A stretch of DNA of 64,000 nucleotides from NCBI GenBank assembly GCA_017506865.1, contig JAFCMP010000290.1, forward strand, positions 558,001 to 622,000. Direction: 5' to 3'. The position numbers and the translations under genes were made by a program. Of the stretch, positions 13,401 through 28,400 are shown piece after piece. The stretch comes from Tribonema minus. Its lineage: Eukaryota; Sar; Xanthophyceae; Tribonematales; Tribonemataceae. Below the pieces are notes generated by a model, which saw only the letters and a program-made list of their open reading frames with translations, was not told the origin of the DNA and made no database searches. How positions within the stretch are numbered: the first letter of the stretch is position 1; each line of letters begins with the position of its first letter.

Positions 13401-16400
13401 GAACTCTCTCTATCATTTCTTGAGTCACGTCACATTCAAGAGTAAGCACGCTAGACTGCGGGTGACACAGCAAATCATATTTTAAGCAGAAGTGTACGCT
13501 GCAATTCTCTGGTGAACCTCACAAATAAGCACAATAACGAAGACCTAACTTCAGCTACTGATATATGTTCATGTTTGTACATAGGGTATGTTGGCCCAGG
13601 ACTTCAAGTAGTATTCATCAGATTGTAGCTGTACCACAACGGAAATTATCACATTGGTGTCCAGCAACGAAATGCGCTGACTATGACCGCTTGCGCCTTG
13701 CCCGGCCACGTATACAGGCATGCAGCACTGGACCCTTCTGAGCGGTTACTCCACACTGTGGACCCTGGGCCAGATGTTCCATGGCACATGGAAGCCATGT
13801 GGACGGAGACCAAGGAAGAGGCAGGGGGGTGGGGGCACTTTGGCATATCCGTCATCACCAGCGGTCGCCGCTTGAGGTTTGTACTTCAACTACATTCATT
13901 GGATCACATGCTGTTCGACTGATGATGTAGATGTGCTCAACATTTCTCAGCAATGAAGCCGCTTGAGGTGTGTACTTTAATTACTTTCAATGGATCACAC
14001 AAGGTGTCCGGCTGCTGGTTGAGTATGTGCTCAACAGTATCTGAGCGGCGAATGCACTGTTTTGCCCATGTGCAGCATAATGAGTCAACCGCATCTGATG
14101 ATGATTAGCATCCTTGCATACAAGCACTGGGATAAAAGCTTACTCGCTTGTGCGACAGCGGACGAATGTTGGTGACAATGCTGCTCTTTGCATCTCAGTC
14201 ACCTCGTGTAGGCAATGCGTGAGAGCACTGGATCTCGACAGTGCCAAGGAGATGCTCTTGAAATACCACCATCTGCACATTCTGAGCTGCTGCTACACAT
14301 GCTGACAACTTAGCAGGCCATTCAGCGGCTGCTCTGCATATGCAGAGTGCAGAGTCTGGCCTGCACTTGAGTTCAATTAACGACGCATGCAACGGCTTTT
14401 AGAATGCATATACTCTCTCCACCTGGTGCTACCATTGCTGCACGCTACACACGCCACGACACCGGTGTCAAGTGCTGTACAAGTAAACACGAGCGCCATC
14501 ATGAGGGTCAGAACGCAATATCAGTCTGAGCATGGACCTGTTGAGCAGTAAACATGCAGCGGACACCAAGAGCACGTCCAACACGACCACCCTACATAAC
14601 ACACCAGATGTGATGTGCAAAAATCTACTATACAGCATGTGATATCATGCTTGATGACGCACTCATATGACAGGTGTAATAAAAATGTCCTCATCACAAA
14701 GCATTAACACGATCCAACCACTTGGCACAACACTGCAGCTGCAGCCCTTACGGCACCTACATCAGCACCGTAGCCAACTGCATAGCATGACACACCCATT
14801 TGACCTGTAACCTGTAACTGCCCACGTTGCAGGGTCTTTGACGTGACAGACCCTCGCAGCGCGGAGCCCCCTCTATCCTGCGCCCTGTTCAACGCCACCT
14901 GCAACAGCTTTGTGACCTGCAACGCGGGCTGGGTCACGCTGTGGGACGCCAGCAGCGGAGCGCTGCTGCGGTCGCGACAGGCCATGGACCAGGACATCAC
15001 TTGTGAGATAGATGCGCTTTTTGTGTATGTAGGACATCACATGTGAGATAGAAGCAGTTGTGTTGTGTATGTGAGATCGAAGCACTTCTTGTTTATGTGT
15101 GTGGTCATAGATCAGGATATCACTTGTGGGATAGAAGCGCATTTGTGTATGTATGTGGCCATGAGGATATCACTTGTGAGATAGAAGCGCTTTTTGTGTA
15201 TGCATGTGGCCATGGGCCAGGACGTCACTTGTGAGATGCTTCTTTTTTGTGTAATGTGGTCCGCTGTGAGGCAAGGACATCTGCTTTTTGTGTGGCCAAT
15301 AATGGGGGTTTGATGATCGTCAGCATATGTGCGGCCAATATAGGGGCTTTCATGGCAGGCAGCATGCCTGAAATGACGCTTGTGGTTTGAAGTACTGTGC
15401 GCAATGTAGGCCATGGTTGTTCAATTCACATGTGCAGAAGAGCTCAGCGTGCGCCGCAAGCGGCCATGCACCAGGACATTGCTTGCTCAGATGGCATGCC
15501 GCAACGCCATCTTGAAGTCTTTTCACTGGCAATAGTCTTGCACGCTTTTCTTTGTTGGCACGTATACCGCAAAGCATTATTGTGATCTGAAAACTGTGGC
15601 TGCTCCATGCAGCTCATTATATCACGTCTATGACGGTTGATGTTGAACGCTGCTGTTGCATTTACGCAGCAGAAGCAGTAGTGCATGTGCATTCACACTG
15701 CATTGGTCCGCTACTCAGACACCCCACGGCTAACAATTACATTTGTATGCCTGGTGTTGTGTGCAGGTGCCGTTTGGGATGGCTGCCAACGCAAGCTGCT
15801 GTTAGGTGGCGGGGACGGTGCCATCACAGTGTATAACTTTCTGAAGGGCACTGTGCTCAGAACGCTGCCCCCAAGCACCGCTGCGGTAACTGCCATGGCC
15901 TACTCTTCTGAAGACAAGGTGGGCACTGACCTGACCTCCTTTGGGAGCTGCGGTGGAAGCCCGCCGGTTGTAACTGCCGGTGTTGCAGTTGATCCAGCTG
16001 CTGTGGAAGTGCTTTTTGTGCTTGCGGTCATTGGTGGCAAACGCACTCGATGCTATGTAAGCCGAATTTGATACTCTCAACAAGTATGTGTGTCGGCACC
16101 AATTTCTACAGTAGTCCATACGTACCACCTCATGATCGAAGAGGGAAAAATATGCATCATTTCCAGCTCTTTTGGCAATACGACACACGCCAGATGCTTC
16201 ATTTTGAAGCTGCAAATGGTGACGACCAATGTCAACTGCAATGTTTTGTTCGAACCAGCGAATAGCAATGTACCCTCAATCACCCCCATCCCTGCAGGCC
16301 CAGCTGCTGGCTTATGATACGCTTTGTTGTACTTCTTCATGTGAGCTTTTTTCGAGAAATCTGCTGCATATATTCTGACTGCATCTGCCCCCCAAATAAA

Positions 16401-19400
16401 TCACGAGAGGACCTGCCCATGATAATGGTTCTTGCACATCTGCAGGTGATGGCGGTGGCAGGATGGGACCGACGCATTCGTGTCATAGACGAGGTTGCCA
16501 GTGAGCGCGATGATCCGCTGCTGCGCCTTATTGATGGCGCACATGATGCTGACATGACGTGTCTGGCACTGAGTCACCCGCTGGGCCTGATTGCCACTGG
16601 TGCCGCTGATGGCTCCCTGAAGGTGCGCTGTCACGCTTGTAGTGCATGCTTTCATTGAGATGAGCACTGTTGCAGATCTTGTTCATACAAGTCCAATGTT
16701 GTGGTTCATGTCGATGGGATGGGGCACTCTTCTTGATGTCAACTAACGTATTTGTATACTATTCCAGTAACTTGTTCAAAGCACCACAAGCGATGAGTCC
16801 GCACGTCGAAGAGATGTGCATGTAGAGAAGCCTATACACCACAAACGCACGTGTTGCTCTCAGGCTTTGCAGAGGCCCACACTGGAAGGTACCCCATTGC
16901 TGCTCAGTGCGTGGTCTCTCAGCCATGCCTAGCGGGCTAGGGTCAGGGTTAGGATTAGGTTATGGTTTCTGTTAAAATTGGCTTGTGCATTGCCGGGGCA
17001 GCACTACTGTGACATATGGAAGCATACCATTGCATTGAAACTTCTGTGCCATCATGACCAACATCATGCACTCGCCCACTTCAGACGCCAGCACGGCATG
17101 CGGAAGGATGTAAGTTGCCGGCTGTAAGTAGCACCGACAGGCACTCGCAAAGCGGCCAGTTGGTCTACCCTGTTGAAAAATCATTTGCACTGTAGACTAG
17201 ACATATTGATACCGATAGTTGCGAAAAAAAGGCAAAGCCAATTAGCCCAGGGCACCCCTGATTCTGCTCATCACCAGTTAGTCTGCATCTTTTGCAGAGT
17301 GACAGCATGCATGTACACGCACTTTCCTCCCAAGCACATGCAACTTCCCCACACACCAATATTACATGTCTCACTCATCTGTCTTTCACATGTGCAGATT
17401 TGGGACTTCCAGTTTCTGTACCTGGAGGGGGATGCCACCCCCTCGCTAGCTGGCGCCGAAGTTCTCTGCACCATTTTTGTGGACCCTTACCCCCTGCTGG
17501 TTGCTGGTAAGTGCCCTGTCACTATGGTGCACGCAACCTGGAAACGCAGCATTGAGGGTCGTATGGCGTCGATTTGAATGCGGCAGCAGAGTCAGCATGC
17601 AGGAATTGCTGAACCTTGAACCAGGTAGCCCTGTACTTCAACTTAAAGTATGTTACACAGCTGTGCACACCGTACTTAAGACTTCAGCGCGACAACTCAC
17701 AGTTTGATACAAAGCTGCACAGCTGCAGTTGATGCTCTGATCAACTGTTCGTTCGCTAACTTCACTGCGTTTAACCTGAGAGAGGATGGACGTTAACTTC
17801 ACCGCACCCAACCTGATAGAGGACGCGAATGCAGCATGAGCTTGAGAGTGTGCTAGCCTGCTGTTGCGGCTTTGACAACAGCCATCACACAGCCATCAGC
17901 CATCGCAGCCATCGCCCTTTGCAGATCCGCTTTTGAAGTGTAAAATGCGAGCATCGGGCGGCATGAATGTTCGGATTTCACACAAGGCTTGATTTCACAT
18001 GCCTGAACTCGGTATGCCTGAAGCAACCTATTGAGCACTGCTGACCTTATTCCTGTGTGCTGGTTGTACTACTTCATTTGAATGAAGATGACGCGTTTTG
18101 TGTGTGGAAAGGTAGTCTACACTGCACCGCAGCTGCAACATGATGGGCTAGCACTCTTGCTGAATGTATTAATTGAGTGTGCTCAGCTCAATTAGCCATC
18201 GATGATAGTCACTGCCCAAGTTGTTCACTACTAAAGGTGCCCTACAGGCACAGTAGGCATCTCCCCATTGAGCACTGCACTAGTCTTACTGTGTGACCTA
18301 TTGCCGGTCTCTGCGCGCTGTCTTTGGATTAGGGGTACACTAGGGTCAGGTCAACGCTTTACCCTTGCTGAAGCAGCCAATGACAATTGACACACCACAT
18401 TCATCTGCTGCTTGCTCACTGCTCCTGGCAACAGGTGACTCGGCAGGGTTCATCTATCTGGTGCCTGTCAGGCCATGGCTTGGCGGCAATGGAGCAGCTG
18501 CCAGGGACAGGGCAGCTCTGCGCTTTCAGAATGACACACGCAGTGGCAGCCCCACCGATGGTGCAGCAGCCGTCACAACGCTCGATGTGCACTACTTTGT
18601 GAGTTTTTGATTGTAGGTTGGAGAACGTGTTGGTGTAACGTTGTGGTGGCGGAGAGCAGGCTTTGCAATGTCTTTCAGTGGCAAACCGTCTGTCCTCATT
18701 GCATTCGGCGTGACCGGCCTCGCCACCCAGATATGCTGCAGGTAACAAGTACAGTGCGCAGTGAGCATATTCTTCAGCACAGATCCCTGAGCTCAAGGCC
18801 ACATTCTTGACCTCAAACTCGATCCCAGCTCGTTACAAATAGTTCACTCATGCTCAATGTGGCCGGGGGGCTTGCCCCAGCTGTCCAATGTGCTAGCCCA
18901 ATGCTCTGTAGTTCAGTCACCCTATCTTGCCAAACTCGCATAGGTCACCGTTCTAAATGCTACTGCACTGCATGGAGCACCTGGGTCTTATGGATGCCGT
19001 TCAGGCGCTTTCATGAGTCACTTTGACGCCGGCACTATACATACTGGCACATAAAAAATGAGCATCAAACCCTAACCCTAGCACCGTGTGCCAAGCATAC
19101 ATAGCCATGCATGCCGGCCAATACACATGCCCTCTCATCAGCGCTCATTGCCTAGCCCTGTATTCGTGTCACAGGCTGATGCGGGCCCCGCCATTGGCAC
19201 ATCATGCATGGGCATCAAAACCTTAGCGCAGTGGTGCACATACTGGCACCACATGCATGCGCGTCAAAACCCCAGCGTCGCTGCGCCAAACATACATAGC
19301 CATGCTAGCCAGTTCAGCATACACATCCCATCATCAGTGCTCATCCCTCTGGCATCATTTCTGTTACAGGCTGATGCGGGGCCCACCATCGGCAGGGGCA

Positions 19401-22400
19401 TTCGCAGCGGCCGCCACGTACTGTTTGTTGGCGATGAGAGCGGCATTGTGAGGGCATGGGACCTGCAGCCGTGTCTGCAGAGTCTGGGCATGCACGCGGC
19501 GCCTGAAGCGGCGCTGCCGCGCAGCAAGAACAACTACAATCCAAGGCGGCGCCTCCACAGGTTGGTTCAGCATTAGGGTCAGGGCTAGGGTTAGGGTTAG
19601 GATTAGGGTTGGTTAGGGTTAGGATTAGGGTTGGGGTTAGGGTTGGGGTTGGGGTTAGGGTTAGGGTTAGGATTAGGGTTCGGGTTAAGGTTGTGGGTTA
19701 TAGGTAGTTAGGCGGGTAGCTAACCCTGACCGTAGCCATAACTACAATCCAAGGCGACGCCTCCACAGGTCGGTTGTCTGCACGAGAAGGGTGCGCTGAG
19801 CAAGGACTTGATGCGAACTCTGAGCTTTGCGGTTTGTCGGCATCAACGCAGTGAAGCGCGCTGCAGTAGCATATGGGAAGCGTTTCTTTGGGTTAGGGTT
19901 AGGTCCTCTGTGACCGTGTTCTTAATGCTGCGAGCACTGATTACGCACAACGTACTGTACAGAAGCATCACACACATGCACACAGAGCCGCATGATCAAT
20001 GTTAACTCGGGATGGGGATGCCGCGAGTCTATGCGCTGGCTCAGTGGCCATAATGCCGGCTTGACCTGATTGTGGGCTGATCCAGTGTTAGGGACACTGG
20101 TCACTATGTGAGTATGCTGCACTTGTGAGCTTGCACTGCAGGCGCACTGATAGCCTGTTGCACACTTATGTCCTGTCACTTGGCTTGGCAGTATAACATG
20201 AAACAAGTTGCAACATGAGCTGCGTAGCAGGGTTTTGCTGTCACATTATTGGCCATGCTGTGCTGGGGATTGTCCTAGTTTCCCCATTGCAGATTTCACT
20301 GCCAACTTGTGTTAGATGTTAGACCGGTGCCCTTCGACGATCTGCCAAGCTCATCACATGAAGTGTTTAACGGAAGTAGCCATACCATTCCTTCAACAGG
20401 CACACTGGCAGGCGCATCACGCATGGCCTTCTGGTCCTGAAACTCGCATTATGTTGTGTATGCAGGACAAAAGCAGAGGCGGCAGTGGGGGCGGAAGCAT
20501 CCATGTCAGCAGAGGCACCGCAGCAGGCACCTGTACATACCGGCCACACACATGCAAATGGCGACAGGCGCAACACTGAACTGTGAGTGCCCCGTAATCT
20601 GTCTCCGCCTGGTGTATGCTTACACCAATTATTGCCGAAGGCATTGCACCGCTAGTGAACGCCCAAGGGCATTGCGCCTAGACATACAACCCCTACTTTA
20701 ACGGGCTACAGTACGCCGCATTACTGCTACTTGAAGTTGGTGCGGCCGTAGTCTTAGCCCAGTGGAGGGCTACATGATCAACCAGAGTCCATCATCTGGT
20801 ATTACGCGGTGATTAATTCATTAGCGATCCGAAACAGTGATGTATCAAGGAGCCTGCATGATGCTCAGGCATGAAGCACTCCTACATGCTGGTGTTTCAA
20901 ACGACCCTGACCATCGCCGTAATGGTTTGCACCCTGGTTCAGTGACTTGTCATCTTAAGTACCGACCTTGAATGCAGGCAATGAAGCCCACATTGCTGCT
21001 GGTGCTTGCCATAGCCTGAAGCCAAATACTTTGCACTTCAATCTAGCCTCTGTGTGTTCTTGGCTCCTGCTTTGAACTACTGCATTCAGTTCCTTCCACT
21101 GCATTGCATTGTGGGACAGCACATCTGGCAGGAGCGCACCTTGTCACTAATGTCAAGGCCCTTCCTTGACTGACGTTGTCCTCCAGCACACCTCCTTTTT
21201 TTGTAGGATTTTTCCTCTGGAGTATCTGACGCACTCCAGAAAACTTTGACATCATCTCTGACGCACATGAGGTGCCGCTATTTAAAAACCTGCTCTGGCC
21301 TGTTATGCTAGCATTCTGGTACATAGGAGTATTATCGAAACGTGCATGCCAGCTCACTGTCTGCCCTCTGTCGTGTGCTTCCTGTATGCCCTCAAACTTG
21401 TTTTATACTACGTTGCAGCACTGGGGCATCACAGGTGGATCGTAGAGTGTCTGCAGCGTCCTCAATACTGCATTGCAGCACTGGGGCATCGCAGGCGGAT
21501 CGCAGAGTGTCTGCAGCATCATCAGCGTCATTCAGCACCGTCGGACAGGGTGGCCCTGGCTTGTCAACTGAGATGGCAAAGGGTGCTGATGCATTGCGAC
21601 CTGCTGGCAGGCACGGTAAGTCTGCTGCAAGTTATCCCTATGGTGACATTCTGCCGTGAAGCATGACTTGAAATACAGAGTGCAATGAATCCTTTGCAGG
21701 TGGTACACTGTCGGAGCTCATACACCAAGCGTCAGTTGATGTTGCAACCAGCTGCAAGCACCGACGTCAACTTGAAGTGCATAATGGTACATATGACGAA
21801 TTTGTGCCATCCTCTGCAATAAAGTTGTGCGCACTTAGGTCACAACCTCATGTCTTGGCATATATATGTACGTTTGGCATTGCAATGTTTACGAAGCTCC
21901 AGGTTGAGCACTACTGCAACATCAATCATTCAACTACTCTTACACTGGACTCTGATCCTAGTTGGATTGCTGCTGCACTGCCTTTCATGTGTTGTGTGTT
22001 TGGCTTCTACTGGATGCCTGCTAGCCATGCGTTCCTTAAGATGCTGAGCGACTTGCATGCATATGCAAAATTGTCATATTATCACTACACTAAAAGACTC
22101 TATGTTGAGCATGGGTGTGCTTTCATATGCTACGAGGACGTATCAGGGTCAGGCAATAGCCGCGCGCTTGTGGCTGCCACTTCTCGCTTAATACAGTCCA
22201 TGCAATGGATCTCCGTTCGTGGTTGTTTTGGAAACTGCACTCGCGACCATGCACACCATGGCACTCATGCGCGCACTTCGGAACAATGACGACAGAGCAG
22301 TGTAACAGCGCTGAGACCCCCTTGCATCCACGTTCACGACTCAACACCTTGTTTCTTCAAAGCATGAGGCACATTCTTTTGTGTGGCACTTGCAGCAAGC

Positions 22401-25400
22401 GTCGTTGATCGGAGGTCCTTCAAGCACGACAGCGTGAGCAGCAGAGACAAGCGCCGCGCAACCGCAACAACGGCGGCAGCAGCGGCGGCGAATGCGGCAT
22501 GCATCGCGGCAACAGGCGATGCAGGGCCGCCCAGACCACTTGAAGGAGTGTCACCGCTTGCAGTTTGGGCAGCTCACGACGAAGGCGTGGTGTCGCTGCA
22601 GGTGAAGTTGCCGATGGCATGTGGAACGTCGAAGCGGCTATTAGTGCGTGCTTTCCCGTGCATGACGCTGCGACAGTCGGCAAAGGGGTTTGTAGAAGTA
22701 TGCATGTGTATCTGCTGCAGTTGTACTTGCTAAAGCCACTACTGCTAACAGCGAAAGCAGGTGACGCAGCACCCGGAAAAGAAATAATAAAAGATGCTGC
22801 ACGTGTGCACAACCTTCATTTGCATCAAGTCGTCACCAGATGAGCAAATATTGCTGCCATGTCTTAGGAGCATTGCCCACGCTTGCATGAATTTTGTCAC
22901 CGAATGAGCACTGCTGCCATGGCGCAGGTCTTTCAAGTGCATATTCCACACGGCTGCCACGATCCTTGTCATTCAAGACTCCCCGTGCATTGTCACCAAA
23001 TGAGCACCTATGCCTTGTTCCAGGTCATCCAGGAACCTCCCATGATCACCACTGCTGTGTTATTCAAGTCATCCAAGGCCCCCCCATGCACAGTCACCAA
23101 TTGAGCACTGTTGCCGCATCTCCCGTCATTCAAGACCCCCCGTGATCACCACTACTGTGTTGTCCATTTCACCCAAGACCCCCCACGCATACTCACCAAC
23201 TGAGCACTGTTGCCATGTCTCAGGTCATTCAAGACCCCCCGTGCCTCATGACGGCCTCATCGGACCGCTCTGTCAAGCTCTGGAGGCTCATCAGCGGCAG
23301 GGGGAAGGCCCCCCAGCGCATCAGCACGCTGACGCACGGGCGCCAGAAGGATGCCAGACGACAAGACGCGTTTAGGTTTCCTGCTGATAGCGGCGAGAGG
23401 CAGAGAATGCGCCTGGCAGAGGCCACGCAGTTGCTGGGTGAGCTGATATAACTGTAAACGGTACCTGTTTACTGCCTGTAGAGATGTGATAAGGATCACC
23501 ACTGAAGCGTCTCCGAGCGTGGCATCAGGCCTGTACTTGTTGTTATGCATGGCTGCAGTATGTGTGTGTATGTATAGGATGCGCCTGGCAGAAGCTATGC
23601 AGTTGTTGGGTTAGCAGACCACACGTGCCAGTCCACTGCCTGTACCTCTTGCACGTAGCCCTTGAAGACCTGCCAGAATGACGCCATGCACTGGCAGGAA
23701 TGCAGGCACCGCACTGCAGAATTGATTGCAGTACTGGACATGCCTGGCACTTGTGCCCGTTAGTTCATTGCTACTTTGACCCATATCATTTTACTGTGCA
23801 CACATAATTGTGGAGCACCTGAGGAATCACGCCTGTTGGGAATTGATGTGTTGCACAAGTCAGTCTAGCACGTATCTGCATGAATTTGTATTCGTCGAGC
23901 CACTGCATGCGGCACATTACTTACCCAGGCTTCAAGCTGCACTGGTAAACATCACATCTGATTTGCAGTCAGCGCCCCCCCCAACCCCCCCTGGCATTCG
24001 CCTCCATTGTTTTCTTTACAAAGTCGCCATCCCTGGCTGCTGCACATGCTATAAGTCAAGCATGCTTGCAGTGCAGATGTACTGGTGCGCTGGTAGTGCA
24101 TTAGGCTAGGCAGCTGCATCGCCCTACTGCAGAAAACGTGACACTGCAAGTACACCATGCATTCAGACGAATGGTAAAAAACCACATGATGCTGTGGCTA
24201 TCCAAATGACGCTCCTGTATCTTGTGTCGTTCCCCGCTGCCCCCGCGCCTCAGAGCAAGTGAGGGCACTGGGTGGCTTGCCACCCCCATCCAATTGGGAG
24301 AGTCCAAGGCCTACCTCAAGGTGCATATGATTCCGCTGATGGCGGCGCCTCAACGCTTTGTGCTACTCAGCTCAATTAGTGCCAGCGCTGCTTTTCCATA
24401 CTTGATTGTCACTGTTTTCATTGTGACTTGCATAGGCTGCTCGTGAAACCCATGTACTTGTCATATATGCAGATATGAGGTACTGGAGCAGACGTGACAA
24501 CACTTGGTGAGACCGAGTGCTGAGCAATGCTTGGTGATGCGTCACTTTTCCTCAAGAGAAGTCACTACCCAAACTCATTACATGCCCAGCGTCTTTGGAC
24601 ACCTAGACCCTGACAGTGGCTTGAGCTCTCTATGTCTGATTCTCAAGGCTTCCATTGAATGATTCCTTGTGAAAGTGCTTGGCTTGTCGAAGCAAGGCTG
24701 CAGACTTCATCCAGCTTTGCGCCAAGATTGCACGATCTGTTGAACTGCGAGCAAATGCCATTAGAGGGCATCAGCGTGTTGGCGATGCGCGTTACGGGAC
24801 CATTGCGACTGCATAATGGATCTACTGAATGACATGGCCTGCTCCAGATTAGCATGTTTCATGCGTGACATGTGTCATTTGCAACACATCCTCAGGGCAT
24901 CTCCCCTGCTTACAAGCGTGACAGACGCGTAATCGCAGGCAGCAGCCATGATGTCACGGACACTGGTGTTTGGCATTGTGTTGGGATCGAATGACAATTG
25001 ATTCATGTGCAAAGGCGCACCACATGCAGCAAAGGAGCGCGTAGAGTACTAGCCTACTTAGTACTACTAGTACATGCAAACACTCACGCGCATGTCGCTT
25101 CTAGTAGTGGGCGGCTGAACTTGAACCAGCAGCATCGAGTAAGATGCATCTGCATGCTGACACATTGGCATCACAGCCCTCACTCCACGCCTTCTGTCGT
25201 CGATCAAGCGCTATGACCGTTGCTGGTGGCACTGCACCTCTGCATTGATATATAGGCTGCCCCTCACCTTACGCCTGACTGTAGGCTTGCTTGTACCTCT
25301 CACCACCAATCGCACAGGAATGGCGATGCCGCAAGGCTGCTACGCAGCAGCAGCGGCGCACGCGCGGCCGCAGCAGCGGAGACAGCAGCCGCCGCCGCCC

Positions 25401-28400
25401 TTGTCACGCGGCTCAGAGAGATGGCTGCAAAGGAAGCTGTCACAGCAACACCCCCCGATGCTGCCACTCTGGCAGCGCGTAAAGCGCTAGGTGCCATGTG
25501 TCAGGCAGCAGCACAGGGTGCTTTGGGGGCGGGCGGGGGGACCCCACCGAAGGGTACACGGCCTTCAACAAAGGGGGGGGAGGGCAAGGGGAAAGGGAAG
25601 GCGAAAGGGGGGCGGCGGCGGCGTAACAGGTACTAAATGAGATGTTGCTGAGGCTGTTGAAACACCTTTGTGGAGTGCTTGCACGTTGTAAGAGTGCGTA
25701 TGTGCCAAATTAAAACCAGGGGGAATCTGCGTCGTCACACATACATACCTGATGCGTCCGCAGGCGCAATATCTGCTATACATGGTGTCATTGCAGCAAA
25801 TGCCTGTTGAAAAACCGCACAGAGTCGCTGGCATAGCACAAATGACGTGATATGCTATGGCTGGCTGGTGTGCAGGGCAAAGAAGGCTCCGGGAGCTGAG
25901 GAAGCAGCAGAAGCCGCACGAAAAGCCAAAGCAGCAAAGGAGAGGGGGGCAGCTGCAAAGGAGGAAGAGAAGAAGCGTGTCCGTGCTCTCTATGGCAACT
26001 ACTTTAGGGTGAGTACCTGAGGGCATGTACTTCAAGTATGGCAAATATTTCAGGGTATGTATGGCAGCTTTCAGTGTATGTATGGCAACTTCTCAAGGTA
26101 TATATGGCATCTACGTAGGGTATGTGACACTACGTGTGGTGATCACCTCACTTCACGGTCGGATGCAAAGGTGAGGTGTGCTTTCGTCTTATGGAGGTTA
26201 GGATTGAAGCCAGGCACACTGCGGGTTCTGATGCCAGGGAAGCGTTGATCACAATGCTGTTGAGCAAAGTTCCCATTGCTCTCACCATTGTACATGACGC
26301 TTAGATGTATCCGAGCGGAGCACGCGCAGGTATGCAGCTAACTCAAACCCATACCCTAATCCTAAGGTAGCAGTGATCAGGTATACAGCAATCAGCACTG
26401 CCACAGAGCTAGTAACAGCAGACAAGCTGGCACTCAGCTTACTTTTGTCGACCATAGCTGATGATGAGCAAAGCTACAAGCATGCAGCCAGTGCGCTGAA
26501 ACCTAGCAGTAAAATTGTGAGACCAGTTGCCAGTGACTTGAGAGCATCAACAATTGATCATCGCAGCTGAAAGCTGGGGCAGAACACTGCTGACATTAAC
26601 TTGCTATAGTCTTGTCATGCCCCGGATCTGCAGCGTGATCGCAGAAGAAGCCAGGCATGCGTGATGATGCCTTACATCCATACGTAGAGGTACATATAAA
26701 AGCTCGAAGTATCACATGAGCTTGTAGGTGGTGTACACTGCTGCTTGCACATGTCGAGGGTTCAAGAGCTACATGTTTTCTCACGTCACAGGAATTGGAG
26801 CGCGCAGCAGTGGCAGAAGCGGCCATGGGAGCCACCCTTCGTGAGAAGAAGGCCCTGCGTCTGGCAGAGCTGCTCAACCCCAGCGCATTCCTACTGGCAC
26901 ACTTGCCAGAGCTCAAAGATGGCATTCTCCAGGTGTGAATATAGCCAAGTTGCCACTGACTTCTTGCAAGTGTCAACGTGCGTCACAGCGTATTGCAGGT
27001 GCTTGTGAACGTCTTAAAGTTGTACATGTGGCTTTTCACACTTGACATGCCGCCGCAGCCTCAAGAACTTTTGCCACAGCAGCAAAACCCAGGCCTTTGG
27101 GAGTACAGGCTTTGAAATTCAGCTGAGGCCCAACCTGGTTGTCTCACGAGAGCCACAGTATAGTGCTTCTGTATCTTCAATTGCGCCTCAAGCTTCCGCG
27201 CACTCCATTTACAAGTCAGGGTACCCTCAAAATTCAAATTAAACAGAGCGTGTACCGACAGGCACTGCTGACCCACCATGGTGTACTTTGAGGTATTCAA
27301 CTTGGGTGACGGTAGTGACGATTTGGACATGATACATGAACTCCATGAGCGCAGTTCACGACCGGAGCATTGGGGACCCTTCCCATTGCAGATCATCCAG
27401 TGTGTGCAAGTGCAGCATGCATGTATGTGTATAATATACTTGCCACATGGCGCATTCTGAAGTAGCTCAAGATCATGCAACACAAGTGCATGCGCGAACA
27501 CTTTTGCATGGCAGGGAGTAGCTAGGTCACAGTGCTGGGATCTGTTTATCATATAGACTGAACACACTCCTTGAGGCCATGTTGCAAAAGTGCACATGCT
27601 GGCCATTAATCTTGGCCTGACCCTAAGCCTGATCACAACCTGATGAGGAACTATTAAAACCTAGGCGCTACATCAGAGCAGCACCTTGTTTAGACCTGGC
27701 GTGCCAAATACTGCTAGCGCCGCGTGCTACTGCTTCCCTGCTTCTGGGCGCCCAAATCGAATACCTCGCTATACCTCACATGCCCTCAGCCCACCCTCAG
27801 CTGATCGGAGCTATTTGGCACACCAAACAACCGACCCTTTGCTGCGCGAGGCAATGAGCTTACACCAAGTGGCTTGCGGCAGCATGACAAGCAGCACTAC
27901 ACACACCGGGGCACTTAAGAATGCTGGTATTTCTAGACAAGTGTGTCATTATGAGAAGTGCACATATGAACGTATCAAAAGCTGCCAGTGCACGCATGCT
28001 TTCTGTATTGTGCATCATGCAGACTGCTATACAACTGACCCCCAATAATCGTGACCTTGACCCTTTGTGCAGAGTCACAAGCGCAAGCACCGCCACCCGC
28101 ACCACGTGGACGTAGAACGCCTCCTGCTGACGCATTCCAGTTCCTCCGCGGACAAGTCAGCATCTAGATCATTGACCAAAAATGGCAGCCAGTCAGATGT
28201 GGAGCAATCCACAGAGGCCGCGGCGCCGTGGTGTGGCGAGGACGCGCACTTTGAGCACTTTCCTGAGAACCGAGACTGTTCTCAGGAACATTCTGCTGTT
28301 GATGCGCCTCAGGGCACGTGTGCCTTCAGTCCTGACAAGGCTGCGTCTCTAGGGCCTTCAGTGGTGTTCACAGATGATGGGCAGGTACATGTGAACCACG

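Noticed and set aside
19566..19690. Possible chromosome end
   Set aside because: The TTAGGG tract is interstitial: the same gene continues in phase on the far side and exon 15 sequence flanks both sides.
22826..23240. Regularly spaced repeats resembling a CRISPR array
   Set aside because: The host is eukaryotic, units are contiguous and about 100 bp with diverged sequence, and they derive from the exon 20 acceptor.
27061..27636. 191-codon minus-strand frame in intron 24
   Set aside because: Composition is not coding-like, no domain is seen, and it sits inside a well-supported intron.
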